From: Eubacterium sp.
GTDB lineage: Bacteria; Bacillota; Clostridia; Oscillospirales; Acutalibacteraceae
Assembly (NCBI GenBank): GCA_029258375.1
Contig: JARHZA010000001.1
Location: forward strand, 663,564-727,563
Direction: 5' to 3'
DNA: 64,000 bases
Of this stretch, positions 46,559-53,556 are shown one piece after another. The notes below the pieces were generated by a model. The model had not been told where the DNA came from, ran no database searches, and was given only the letters and a program-made list of their open reading frames with translations. A program made the translations under genes and the position numbers. Positions within the stretch are counted from its first letter, which is position 1. Each line of letters starts with the position of its first letter.

Positions 46559-47275
46559 ATGAAAATTATTATATGCCGTCATGGCGATCCGGATTATTCA
46601 ATAGATTCTTTAACTGAAAAAGGTTGGAAAGAAGCTGAACTATTATCAAACCGTATTTCCAAACTTGATGTAAAAGAGTTTTATGTTTCTCCACTTGGAA
46701 GGGCTAAAGATACAGCAAGTTTAACACTTAAAAAGATGAATAGAACTGCAACAGAACTACCTTGGCTTCACGAATTTAAAGGCAAGGTTATGGAAGATAA
46801 TGTTCCTGTTTCTTGCTGGGATAGATTGCCGTCTTATTGGACAGAGGTAGATGATTATTATTCTTATGATAATTGGACAAGTGTGCCTTTGATGAAAGAA
46901 CTTGACGTGTATGGTGAATATAAAAAAGTTTGCACAGGTGTTGATGAACTTCTTGAAGAGTATGGATATAAGCACGAGGGTAGGCATTTTAAAGTGTTAA
47001 ATTCAAACCATGATACAATAGTGCTTTTTTGTCATTTTGCAATTGAGGCAGTAATTATGAGCCATATATTTGGCGTTTCTCCAATGCCTCTTTTACACAA
47101 TTTTGTTGCACTACCTACATCAGTAACAACACTTGTAACAGAAGAAAGGGAAAAGGGCATAGCGTCTTTTAGATGCTCAGGTTTTGGCGATATTTCTCAT
47201 CTTTATGCAGGTGGAGAAGAACCTGCATTTGCTGCACGTTTCTGTGAGTGCTTTGATGATGATACAAGGCATTAA
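46559..47275 (+). CDS. histidine phosphatase family protein
   Basis: The 238-residue protein has the phosphoglycerate-mutase-like motif ICRHGDPDYS (catalytic His10), SPLGRAKDTA with the second phosphate-binding Arg, and the HFAIEAVIMSH segment. Members dephosphorylate sugar phosphates, nucleotide precursors or proteins; the substrate is unknown. The insert of about 60 residues after the SPLGRA motif (WDRLPSYWTEVDDYYSYDNW) is specific to this subgroup. ATG 46559 follows GTGGTGA. Confidence 0.9.
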   Translation: MKIIICRHGDPDYSIDSLTEKGWKEAELLSNRISKLDVKEFYVSPLGRAKDTASLTLKKMNRTATELPWLHEFKGKVMEDNVPVSCWDRLPSYWTEVDDYYSYDNWTSVPLMKELDVYGEYKKVCTGVDELLEEYGYKHEGRHFKVLNSNHDTIVLFCHFAIEAVIMSHIFGVSPMPLLHNFVALPTSVTTLVTEEREKGIASFRCSGFGDISHLYAGGEEPAFAARFCECFDDDTRH

Positions 47276-47301
47276 ACTGTTATGTTTTAACTGGGTAAGA
47301 T

Positions 47302-47745
47302 TCAGTTTCGTTTCTTTACCCAGTTATTTTTTATATCTGCAATAAAAAATATTGCCATTGAAACAAGAATGCCACCAAGAGCAATACCTAACCCAGCTGA
47401 AATTGTTTGCGATGCAAAGTAGATGAATTTTTCTTTGTTAAAATGAACAAGATGGCTCATTGTATAGTATAAATAACTACCGGGCAAAAGTGGTATAGAA
47501 GATGGAATTAAAATAATATCAGATGGCGTTTTAATAATCCTCGCAAGTATCTCGCTATAAATGCAAACGATAACCATTGCAACAAAAGTGTAGGTAAATG
47601 TTTTGTAACCATTATTCATCATTGCAACTGAAATAATAGTAGAAATTGTGCCACCTAAAACAGTGTATTTTATTTTGTTTTTAGAAACTTTTATGATAAC
47701 AGAAAAAGCAGATATTGCAATGATTGATGAAATTATTTTAAGCAA
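47302..47745 (-). CDS. threonine/serine exporter, small subunit (DUF3815/ThrE_2)
   Basis: A membrane protein of about 147 residues with five hydrophobic segments (KIISSIIAISAFSVIIKV..., ILIPSSIPLLPGSYLYY...), forming the C-terminal half of a ThrE exporter. The open frame starts at 47787, but GGGAGTG suits TTG 47745, giving an eight-base overlap with the upstream partner gene. The PLLPGSYLYY motif is typical of this family. With the partner it makes the two-gene version of ThrE, exporting Thr/Ser. Confidence 0.85.
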   Translation of the reverse strand: MLKIISSIIAISAFSVIIKVSKNKIKYTVLGGTISTIISVAMMNNGYKTFTYTFVAMVIVCIYSEILARIIKTPSDIILIPSSIPLLPGSYLYYTMSHLVHFNKEKFIYFASQTISAGLGIALGGILVSMAIFFIADIKNNWVKKRN

Positions 47746-48472
47746 AGGTATCACTCCCAAAAAGAAGTATTGCAATACCAAATCCAAGGTTTATTGCAAA
47801 TGTAATTATAATTGCCTCTGCAAGTTCTAAAATGCCTGCAATAATGTTTCCACTCATCATATCACGTATTGATATTCCAACATTTAGTCCAGGAATAAAA
47901 AGCATAATAGTACCTATCATAATTTTATCTGGGTTAGCATTAAATCCTAATATTGTAGGTATAAATGAGTTTATACCAGCAATAGTAGAAGATATAAGAG
48001 TGTTTGAAAATTTGTTGTAAGAAATTCTTGTGTTTGGTAAATTGTAAATTATAAAACCAGAAATTGTAGAAAATAACGCATCAATAATGTTTCCTCCAAA
48101 AAATATACAAAAAGCAGCAACGCCAATCATAACGCAAAATGAAGATAAAAGTTTTGAATAATTGTAATCAATATTTTTATTGTTGGTTTTGTTTTTGCAA
48201 AAAGAGCGAGAAATATTGTTTAGTTCTTCAAGTTTTCCTATGTTTAATTTGCTTTTGTTAGTTCTTCTAATAATTGTTTTTTCTTCATTATTATAAATAA
48301 TTGTAACTGCAATAAGATAGGGTATAATAAATACGTGAACTTCGCTTGCTCCGCCGGCAAGGCAGTTTCGTTTTATGATTTCTTCAGCTCTTGAAATCTC
48401 TCCACCATTTTCAATAGTTTCAATACCAAGTTTAATAGCGTTATCAAAAGTGTTTTTCAAACTAATCACCAT
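47738..48472 (-). CDS. threonine/serine exporter, large subunit (DUF1212/ThrE)
   Basis: 244 residues. The hydrophilic N-terminal domain (IELGIETIENGGEISRAEE-like, with GGASEVHVFI) is the ThrE DUF1212 start, followed by five hydrophobic segments and FIPGLNVGISIRDMMSGN. It is the N-terminal partner of the downstream small subunit. The ATG is near 48472; upstream is the divergent tRNA promoter. Confidence 0.88.
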   Translation of the reverse strand: MVISLKNTFDNAIKLGIETIENGGEISRAEEIIKRNCLAGGASEVHVFIIPYLIAVTIIYNNEEKTIIRRTNKSKLNIGKLEELNNISRSFCKNKTNNKNIDYNYSKLLSSFCVMIGVAAFCIFFGGNIIDALFSTISGFIIYNLPNTRISYNKFSNTLISSTIAGINSFIPTILGFNANPDKIMIGTIMLFIPGLNVGISIRDMMSGNIIAGILELAEAIIITFAINLGFGIAILLFGSDTFA

Positions 48473-48542
48473 TTTTATTATGTGAAATTAAGTAATAAAA
48501 AACATAATTTTTAATTATTTCCTTTTAATTTCTTAAAACCTA

Positions 48543-48570
48543 TTGACAAAATTTATATATCTGCTATAAT
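48543..48570 (+). promoter_or_regulatory. sigma-A promoter of tRNA-fMet
   Basis: A perfect TTGACA (48543-48548) and perfect TATAAT (48565-48570) are 16 bases apart, 21 bases before the mature tRNA 5' end. Confidence 0.93.
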
Positions 48571-48591
48571 AATAAAGCAACAGAGAGATAT

Positions 48592-48667
48592 CGCGGGGTA
48601 GAGCAGTTGGAAGCTCGTCGGGCTCATAACCCGGAGGTCGCAGGTTCGAGTCCTGCCTCCGCAACCA
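48592..48667 (+). tRNA. initiator tRNA-fMet (CAT)
   Basis: A full cloverleaf can be drawn: acceptor arm CGCGGGG with CTCCGCA, anticodon loop CTCATAA, T arm CGCAGGTTCGAGTCCTGC and encoded CCA. The C1:A72 mismatch and three G-C pairs in the anticodon stem (GGG...CCC) mark it as the initiator, not elongator, tRNA. Confidence 0.97.
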
Positions 48668-48669
48668 TT

Positions 48670-48698
48670 AAACCACCTTTTTAAAGGTGGTTTTTCTT
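48670..48698 (+). terminator. intrinsic terminator after tRNA-fMet
   Basis: AAACCACCTTT and AAAGGTGGTTT pair around TT, followed by TTCTTTT, making the tRNA a single-gene unit. Confidence 0.92.
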
Positions 48699-48849
48699 TT
48701 ATATTAAACTTCTTAATTTTAAATGTTTAAGGCAAAATTATATCTTTATCTAATACGATAAGTATGTTTTATTTATATAAATAAAACGAATATTTTACTA
48801 AAAAACTTTTTAAAATAGAAGAAAATTTCAATTATATATAAGATAAAAA

Positions 48850-48983
48850 AGTTATTTGAGGTGGAAGATTTCGTACAGTCCACACGCCGATGGTATGACA
48901 GGGATTTGCCCGAGAGATGCAGGAGATTTGTACGCCTGCCAAATAACTATTTTTTGCACCTTGAGTAATCAAGGTGCTTTTTT
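48850..48983 (+). ncRNA. candidate structured RNA of unknown class
   Basis: No ORF explains this segment, which is more GC-rich than its surroundings. AGTTATTTG (48850) pairs perfectly with CAAATAACT (48940-48948). Inside, GTGG (48861) can pair with CCAC (48880), GGG (48901) with CCC (48909), and GCAGG (48919) with CCTGC (48935). The loop of the first contains CGTACA (48872) and the loop of the last contains TGTACG (48929), which are perfectly complementary, suggesting a kissing loop. A terminator follows. I cannot match it to a named RNA family. It could be a small RNA or a riboswitch, but it is terminated before any ORF. Upstream to 48700 I see only AT-rich sequence. Confidence 0.6.
48956..48983 (+). 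terminator. intrinsic terminator of the candidate RNA
   Basis: GCACCTTGA and TCAAGGTGC form a perfect 9-bp stem around GTAA, followed by six T residues. Confidence 0.94.
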
Positions 48984-49307
48984 ATATCCAAAATAAGAAA
49001 AGAAAAAAGGATAAAAACAATAGATATATTTTTTACGTATATTATTATAAGGTTTGCTGATAAGTTTGAAAATGTAGGTTGATTTTGAATCTATTTTTAT
49101 GATTTTAATAAATTGCTTTATTGTATGATAATAAGTACTCTGATAGTGAAAATGGACTATAAATCGGTTAAATATTTTAGATTTATTGCAACCAACTAAT
49201 TATAATGCTACACTAATAATAGATAGTTGAAGAAAAATATTTGATTTTATATGTTTTAAAAGACTATAAAATATTTTATACAGAGTTGTTAGAGAAAAGA
49301 GCAGAAT
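48984..49307. other. AT-rich gap with no recognised gene
   Basis: No convincing ORF, tRNA or hairpin was seen. A possible promoter, TTGCAA (49186-49191) and TACACT (49209-49214) with 17-base spacing, could serve the small acidic ORF at 49308. Confidence 0.4.
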
Positions 49308-49469
49308 ATGGTTCAAAAATTATTAGATGATGAATTTGATGACGATGATGTTGCGTTCAATGATAATTTTGATATTGATAAATTGATTGAAAGTTTTGCA
49401 AGAGACAAAGAAAAAATGATAAAAGCACAGGAAAAAACAAAAGAATTGCTAAAGCAATTAGAAAAATAA
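49308..49469 (+). CDS. very small acidic ORF, possibly the 5' part of a frameshifted gene
   Basis: 53 codons from ATG. The first 30 residues are strongly acidic (LLDDEFDDDDVAFNDNFDID), and the rest is a Lys/Glu-rich helix ending KELLKQLEK. The ribosome site is weak (GAGAAAAGAGCAG). I do not recognise it. An overlapping frame continues as coding-like sequence from the A-run at 49462, so a one-base indel may have split a longer protein of about 90 residues. Confidence 0.4.
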   Translation: MVQKLLDDEFDDDDVAFNDNFDIDKLIESFARDKEKMIKAQEKTKELLKQLEK

Positions 49470-49581
49470 GAAATTAAATAGAAGTGCAAACCTTGCAGAA
49501 ATTACATTGAAAATGAATTACCAAAAATATACGGATGAAATGACAGAGTTCCAATCAAATCCATTTACAGCAGACGATTAA
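49462..49581 (+). pseudogene. coding-like fragment in the +1 frame after the acidic ORF
   Basis: This frame is open from 49462 to a TAA at 49579-49581 and reads NKKLNRSANLAEITLKMNYQ, then KYTDEMTEF and an acidic end. It has an internal ATG at 49513 but no ribosome site. Removing one A from the run at 49462-49466 would fuse it to the preceding ORF. It could equally be chance or a remnant. Confidence 0.3.
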
Positions 49582-49651
49582 AGAATTCAGTATATTCGAC
49601 CTGTGTTAATAATAATAAAAATGATTCATAAATTGAAATGAAGGTGTTATA

Positions 49652-49822
49652 ATGGACAAAGAAAAAGAATACAAAAGGATTTGTGATAAATTAGGTTGTA
49701 AACCAACAGAAATAAATATACCGGACTTTAAAACAGAGGACGACAGTTGGGAAAATCCCGTTAGTAAATTGACGGCAGATGAAATTGGATTTCTTTACGA
49801 AAACGGATATCTAAATAATTAG
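49652..49822 (+). CDS. very small protein of unknown function
   Basis: A 56-residue ORF (starts DKEKEYKRICDKLGCKPTEI) with a good ribosome site (AAGGTG, six bases before ATG) and its own terminator. It is soluble, with two Cys, a mixed helix/loop pattern and an end reading LTADEIGFLYENGYL. I do not recognise the family. It lies between the structured RNA and a secreted repeat protein, in the most accessory-looking part of the window. Confidence 0.6.
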   Translation: MDKEKEYKRICDKLGCKPTEINIPDFKTEDDSWENPVSKLTADEIGFLYENGYLNN

Positions 49823-49824
49823 AA

Positions 49825-49855
49825 AGCACTGTACTTAAAAGTATGGTGTTTTTTT
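49825..49855 (+). terminator. intrinsic terminator after the 56-residue ORF
   Basis: AGCACTGTAC and GTATGGTGTT pair with three G-U wobbles around TTAAAA, then a T run. Confidence 0.7.
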
Positions 49856-50007
49856 ATTTTTTATAAAAATGTTAATATTATTAACATAAAGAGTAAAAAT
49901 CAGGTGGTATAAATCTGCTATTTTTACATTATGTGAATTATATTATCAGATTTTATTGCGTGTATGTTTTTTTATAAATCAGCATTTTATCAATGTATAT
50001 TATTTGC

Positions 50008-50036
50008 TTGAATGAACTGGAATTTTGTGTTACAAT
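50008..50036 (+). promoter_or_regulatory. promoter of the secreted repeat protein
   Basis: TTGAAT (50008-50013) and TACAAT (50031-50036) have 17-base spacing. The 318-base gap before the gene contains this promoter, the dyad at 50036-50070, and otherwise AT-rich sequence. Confidence 0.65.
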
Positions 50037-50070
50037 TATACAAAGGGTTGTTAACAAAAGTTTTGTATAA
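50036..50070. promoter_or_regulatory. nested dyad overlapping the transcription start region
   Basis: Arms TTATACAAA (50036) and TTTGTATAA (50062) are perfect inverted repeats; between them, TTGTTAACAA (50048-50057) is itself a perfect palindrome with nearly the same centre. It begins at the -10 box. It may be an operator or a 5' UTR hairpin; I know no regulator for it. Confidence 0.5.
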
Positions 50071-50140
50071 ACAGTAATATAGTTTTAAATTATTTAACAA
50101 TCTTTAATTTATTAAAAGAAGTAAAATGTGGAGGTAAATT

Positions 50141-51619
50141 ATGGTGAAGTCAAAAAAAGCGATTAGTTTGATTCTTTCAGTAGTTATGCTTATGAGCACA
50201 TTTGCAGGATTTAGCGTAACTGCGAATGCAGCAAGTGATGGCGCTTGGCACAAAAACAGTGTAGGCTGGTGGTATACTGTTTCTAATGGTTCTTATTATA
50301 AGGATAAAAAAGTAGAAATAAACGGCCAAACATATTACTTTAACGAACAAGGTTATATGATAACTGGTTGGAGATACATAAATAATAATTGGTATTGGTT
50401 TGATGCATCTGGAGCAATGGTAACAGGTTGGCGCTATATCAATGGTGATTGGTATTGGTTCAGAGATAATGGAGCTATGATCACAGGCTGGAGATATATC
50501 AACAACAATTGGTATTGGTTTAAAGATAATGGCGCAATGATTACAGGCTGGAAAGAAATAAATGGATCAACATATTATTTCCATAAAAGTGGGGCAATGG
50601 CTACAGACGAAGTTATCGATAACTCTTATGTTGATGAAAATGGAATTTTAAGACCAGAAATGTCAAGTAAATGGGTTGTTGAAAATGGCAAATGGAGATA
50701 TAAATATCATGATGGTTCTTATGCTAAAGACGGCTTTGTAAAAATTGGCGATTATGAATTTGCATTTGATACTGACGGATATATGCTTGTTGGTTTCCAA
50801 AAAGTAAATGAAAAATATTATTATTTTGATAATTCTGGTTATATGCAATATGGTTGGTTTACTATTGATAATAACCAACGCTATTTCCAAGAAGATGGAA
50901 CAATGGCAACCGATACTATGATTGGCGATAAATATGTTGATGAAAATGGTGTGTATATTGCTAATCAATGGGTGAAAGATGAAAAGGGTTTAACTTACCG
51001 TTTTGGCAATGGAACTCACCCAAATGAAGGATTTAATGATATTGAAGGATACACATATTATTTTGATAATGAAGGATATGTTATCTTTGGTTGGAAAGAA
51101 ATAGATAATAATAAATATTACTTCAATGAATTAGGTCATATGATAAGAGGTTGGCAGTTTATTGATAACAATTGGTATCATTTTGATTCAAACGGTTTAA
51201 TGGAAACTGGTTGGCAAACCATCAATGATAAAAAATATTACTTCTATAATGACGGTTCTATGGCACGTGATACTTATATAGAAGGACATTATGTTGATAA
51301 AGATGGTGTATGTCAACCTGATGAACCAAGTGGTCATGGCCCTTTGACAGAAGAACAAAAGAAATGGGTTGTTGACAATTATTTTGGTCAATTCCCAAAA
51401 TATGGTGCACACAAAAGTTTTGAAATTATAGAACAATATGATGATAACGGTCTTGATATGATGGCACCATTAACTCAAGATAATTATAAACAACGTGTTG
51501 CAGATCTTATAGATGGTATTGAAACTGATGCTAAGAATTGTAGTACAGTTCGTTATAGATTTTATGAAAAAGATGGAGAAACTATTTTAAAATATCGTTT
51601 GACTTATGATTTTTCTTAA
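50141..51619 (+). CDS. secreted protein with glucan/choline-binding-type repeats
   Basis: 492 residues. Signal peptide: KKAISLILSVVMLMSTFAGF, cleaved near TANAA. From about residue 40 to 400 it consists of about 20-residue aromatic repeats of the CW_binding_1 type (GWRYINNNWYWFDASGAMVT), with three longer spacers containing YVDENG or YVDKDG. The last 90 residues (from GPLTEEQKKWVVDNYF) form a different, repeat-free domain I do not recognise. No catalytic enzyme domain is evident, so it may bind glycans or teichoic acids and present the C-terminal domain. The ATG follows GTGGAGGT. It is monocistronic. Confidence 0.85.
   Translation: MVKSKKAISLILSVVMLMSTFAGFSVTANAASDGAWHKNSVGWWYTVSNGSYYKDKKVEINGQTYYFNEQGYMITGWRYINNNWYWFDASGAMVTGWRYINGDWYWFRDNGAMITGWRYINNNWYWFKDNGAMITGWKEINGSTYYFHKSGAMATDEVIDNSYVDENGILRPEMSSKWVVENGKWRYKYHDGSYAKDGFVKIGDYEFAFDTDGYMLVGFQKVNEKYYYFDNSGYMQYGWFTIDNNQRYFQEDGTMATDTMIGDKYVDENGVYIANQWVKDEKGLTYRFGNGTHPNEGFNDIEGYTYYFDNEGYVIFGWKEIDNNKYYFNELGHMIRGWQFIDNNWYHFDSNGLMETGWQTINDKKYYFYNDGSMARDTYIEGHYVDKDGVCQPDEPSGHGPLTEEQKKWVVDNYFGQFPKYGAHKSFEIIEQYDDNGLDMMAPLTQDNYKQRVADLIDGIETDAKNCSTVRYRFYEKDGETILKYRLTYDFS
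50366..50605 (+). repeat. four tandem 60-bp coding repeats
   Basis: Units starting at 50366, 50426, 50486 and 50546 each encode 20 residues beginning GW(R/K)xI and ending with a G-A-M-x-T segment. The first three are closest; synonymous differences show they are not a very recent expansion. Confidence 0.85.
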
Positions 51620-51629
51620 AACTTAATAA

Positions 51630-51659
51630 AAAAAGACAGGTTTATACCTGTCTTTTTTT
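51630..51659 (+). terminator. intrinsic terminator after the repeat protein
   Basis: AAAAAGACAGGT and ACCTGTCTTTTT form a perfect stem around TTAT with a long T tract. Confidence 0.94.
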
Positions 51660-51763
51660 ATTTTCATAATATTTATGTTTAATTTTAAATTACAGTTATT
51701 ATACTATTGCTTAAATTTAACTTTAATATTATACTTAGTATATTGAAGTAGTGAGGTGTAGTT

Positions 51764-52423
51764 ATGATTACTTTTGATGAAATTAAACATAATGATGATA
51801 TTAACACATATATCAAAAAAGCTGATGAATCTTTAATTAAACTTGGATTTACAGAACATTCTTTCGCACACGTAACTAAAGTTTGCGAAGACACAGCATA
51901 TATTTTAAAAACTCTTGGTTATGATGATCACTTAATAAACCTTGCTAAAATTGCCGGCTATATGCACGATATTGGCAACGTAGTTAATAGGGTAGACCAT
52001 TCACAAAGTGGTGCTATAATGGCTTTTCGTATTCTTGATAAACTTGGTATGAATGCCGAAGATTTATCAACAATAGTTACTGCAATTGGTAACCACGATG
52101 AGGGAACGGGTGTTGCCGTTAGCCCTCTTGCTGCTGCACTTATTTTAGCCGATAAATCAGATGTTCGCCGCACAAGAGTTAGAAAAAGCGATATGTCAAC
52201 TTTTGATATTCACGACAGAGTTAATTATTCAGTAGATAAGTCAGAACTTAAAATAAATCAAGAAAAAACACTAATTAAATTAAAACTTCACATTGATACA
52301 AGAATAAGCCCTGTTATTGATTATCTTGATATATTTATGATAAGAATGAAAATGTGCAAAAACGCAGCACAAACACTTGGACTTGATTTTAAACTTATAA
52401 TAAATGAACAACAAATTATGTAA
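51764..52423 (+). CDS. HD-domain phosphohydrolase
   Basis: The 219-residue protein has the HD metal-site order: FAHVTKV (first His), YMHDIGNVVNRVDHSQSG (HD plus further His) and GNHDEGTGVAVSPLAAALILADKSD (His and a final Asp). It resembles stand-alone HD hydrolases acting on nucleotides. There is no receiver or synthetase domain, and the substrate is unknown. The C-terminal 60 residues form a regulatory or dimer domain. ATG 51764 follows GTGAGGTG. Confidence 0.88.
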   Translation: MITFDEIKHNDDINTYIKKADESLIKLGFTEHSFAHVTKVCEDTAYILKTLGYDDHLINLAKIAGYMHDIGNVVNRVDHSQSGAIMAFRILDKLGMNAEDLSTIVTAIGNHDEGTGVAVSPLAAALILADKSDVRRTRVRKSDMSTFDIHDRVNYSVDKSELKINQEKTLIKLKLHIDTRISPVIDYLDIFMIRMKMCKNAAQTLGLDFKLIINEQQIM

Positions 52424-52427
52424 CAAA

Positions 52428-52463
52428 AAAAGCAGATACGATTAAGTATCTGCTTTTGTTTTT
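52428..52463. terminator. bidirectional terminator between convergent genes
   Basis: AAAAGCAGATAC and GTATCTGCTTTT form a perfect 12-bp stem around GATTAA. T tracts follow in both directions, closing the HD gene and the five-gene minus operon. Confidence 0.9.
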
Positions 52464-53146
52464 TATACTACTGCGTATTTTTCTCTGTTAATTTTCTTTA
52501 CTTTTGCAGGTCTGTTTGGGTCATATTTTTTTACACCAAAACAAAAGTAAATAATATGAAAAATCCATACAGCAATCAAAGTAATGCGAGCGTATATAAT
52601 AACGTCTTTAATAGTCATAATTGTAAATCCAATAGCCATAAGTATAGATACCATTGTCATTACTTTAATTTTTGCCTCCCAAGTCATTCCTTGACCTTTA
52701 ACGTAAGTTTCAAGGTTCTTTTTATAGAGGTTTGTGTTTTTAAACCAAGTATCAAGTTTATCAGAACTTTTGCCAAAACAAATTGCCGCAATAAGCAAAA
52801 ATGGAAATGCAGGCAAGAAGGGAAGTGCTGCACCAACAGCACCAAGTCCAACACCAATTACACCAATAACTATAAAAATAATTTTTCTTAAAGACATTTT
52901 GTTTGTATCTTCAACATAACCTTTAAGTTCATCAGCACGTGCTGGTGTTATATCTATAACTTTATCGGCGTTGTTTACTTCGTCAGTATATTTATCTATA
53001 AATCTTTTTTTTACACGAAGTCTAACCACTTCTTCAATTGAATCTTTATATTGAATTGCTTTTTCATCAGCAATTTCAAAAATTTCTCCCTCATTATGTA
53101 TTTGTTGTGTATCGTCCGCAAATGTTTTTAAAACTCGTACTCTCAT
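52463..53146 (-). CDS. DUF454 (YbaN-like) membrane protein with N-terminal extension
   Basis: 227 residues. The first 80 residues are a soluble domain (RVRVLKTFADDTQQIHNEGE..., a small beta domain) not present in E. coli YbaN. Residues about 83-205 match DUF454: a membrane helix (IIFIVIGVIGVGLGAVGAAL), the PFLPAFPFLLIAAICFGKSS motif, and two further helices. Function is unknown. It is the last gene of the NEAT-ABC operon; in other bacteria ybaN-like genes are often near heme or iron genes (from memory). AGGGAGGC precedes the ATG. Confidence 0.85.
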   Translation of the reverse strand: MRVRVLKTFADDTQQIHNEGEIFEIADEKAIQYKDSIEEVVRLRVKKRFIDKYTDEVNNADKVIDITPARADELKGYVEDTNKMSLRKIIFIVIGVIGVGLGAVGAALPFLPAFPFLLIAAICFGKSSDKLDTWFKNTNLYKKNLETYVKGQGMTWEAKIKVMTMVSILMAIGFTIMTIKDVIIYARITLIAVWIFHIIYFCFGVKKYDPNRPAKVKKINREKYAVV

Positions 53147-53156
53147 AATGCCTCCC

Positions 53157-53555
53157 TTAAAATGGTTTATTTGTTTGATTTGTGGATGTTTCTTTTTTTA
53201 ATTTTTTCTTTTCTTTAATCATTATAACTAAGTGAAGTGTTGCTAAAATAGGGTGATAAAAAATCATCCTTGGCCCAGAAAAGCGCATAACTGCTTTAAT
53301 TTTTTCTCGCATTTCTGGTTTGTAACAGTGAACTTTACAGTTAGAGCAAAAAGTTTTTGTTTTCATAAATGGGCAACGGTCAATCCTTAAATATGCGTAG
53401 TCACGAAGTTCTTCACATTCACTGCAAAATTCACCTTTTTTTGAGTTGTGATTTTTTCTGCAATAAAGATTTATCATTTCGCCAACAACTTCTTTTTCTG
53501 CCTCTCTTCTTTTATCAACATCTTCTTGAATTTCTTTTAAATTTATTTTGCTCAT
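53157..53555 (-). CDS. YgbA-like nitrosative-stress protein (Cys-rich)
   Basis: 132 residues with the Cys pattern CRKN...CSEC (about 32-47), RCPFMKTKTFCSNCKVHCY (about 62-80) and the PRMIFYHPILATLHLV segment that defines the 'nitrous oxide-stimulated promoter'/YgbA family. Salmonella YgbA has been tied to growth under nitrosative stress. Eight or more Cys suggest a metal or Fe-S site. The ATG lies one base after the ABC gene stop, so translation is coupled. Confidence 0.87.
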   Translation of the reverse strand: MSKINLKEIQEDVDKRREAEKEVVGEMINLYCRKNHNSKKGEFCSECEELRDYAYLRIDRCPFMKTKTFCSNCKVHCYKPEMREKIKAVMRFSGPRMIFYHPILATLHLVIMIKEKKKLKKETSTNQTNKPF

Positions 53556-53556
53556 A

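Noticed and set aside
47746-47787. Longer N-terminus for the small ThrE subunit
   Set aside because: It would be read out of frame through the end of the large-subunit gene; GGGAGTG places the start at TTG 47745.
48592-48667. tRNA-fMet as an integration site for a mobile island
   Set aside because: I found no second copy of the tRNA 3' end in the following 15 kb, and no integrase or transposase gene in the window.
50366-50605. CRISPR array or satellite DNA
   Set aside because: The 60-bp period is in frame and encodes 20-residue binding repeats; there are no unique spacers.
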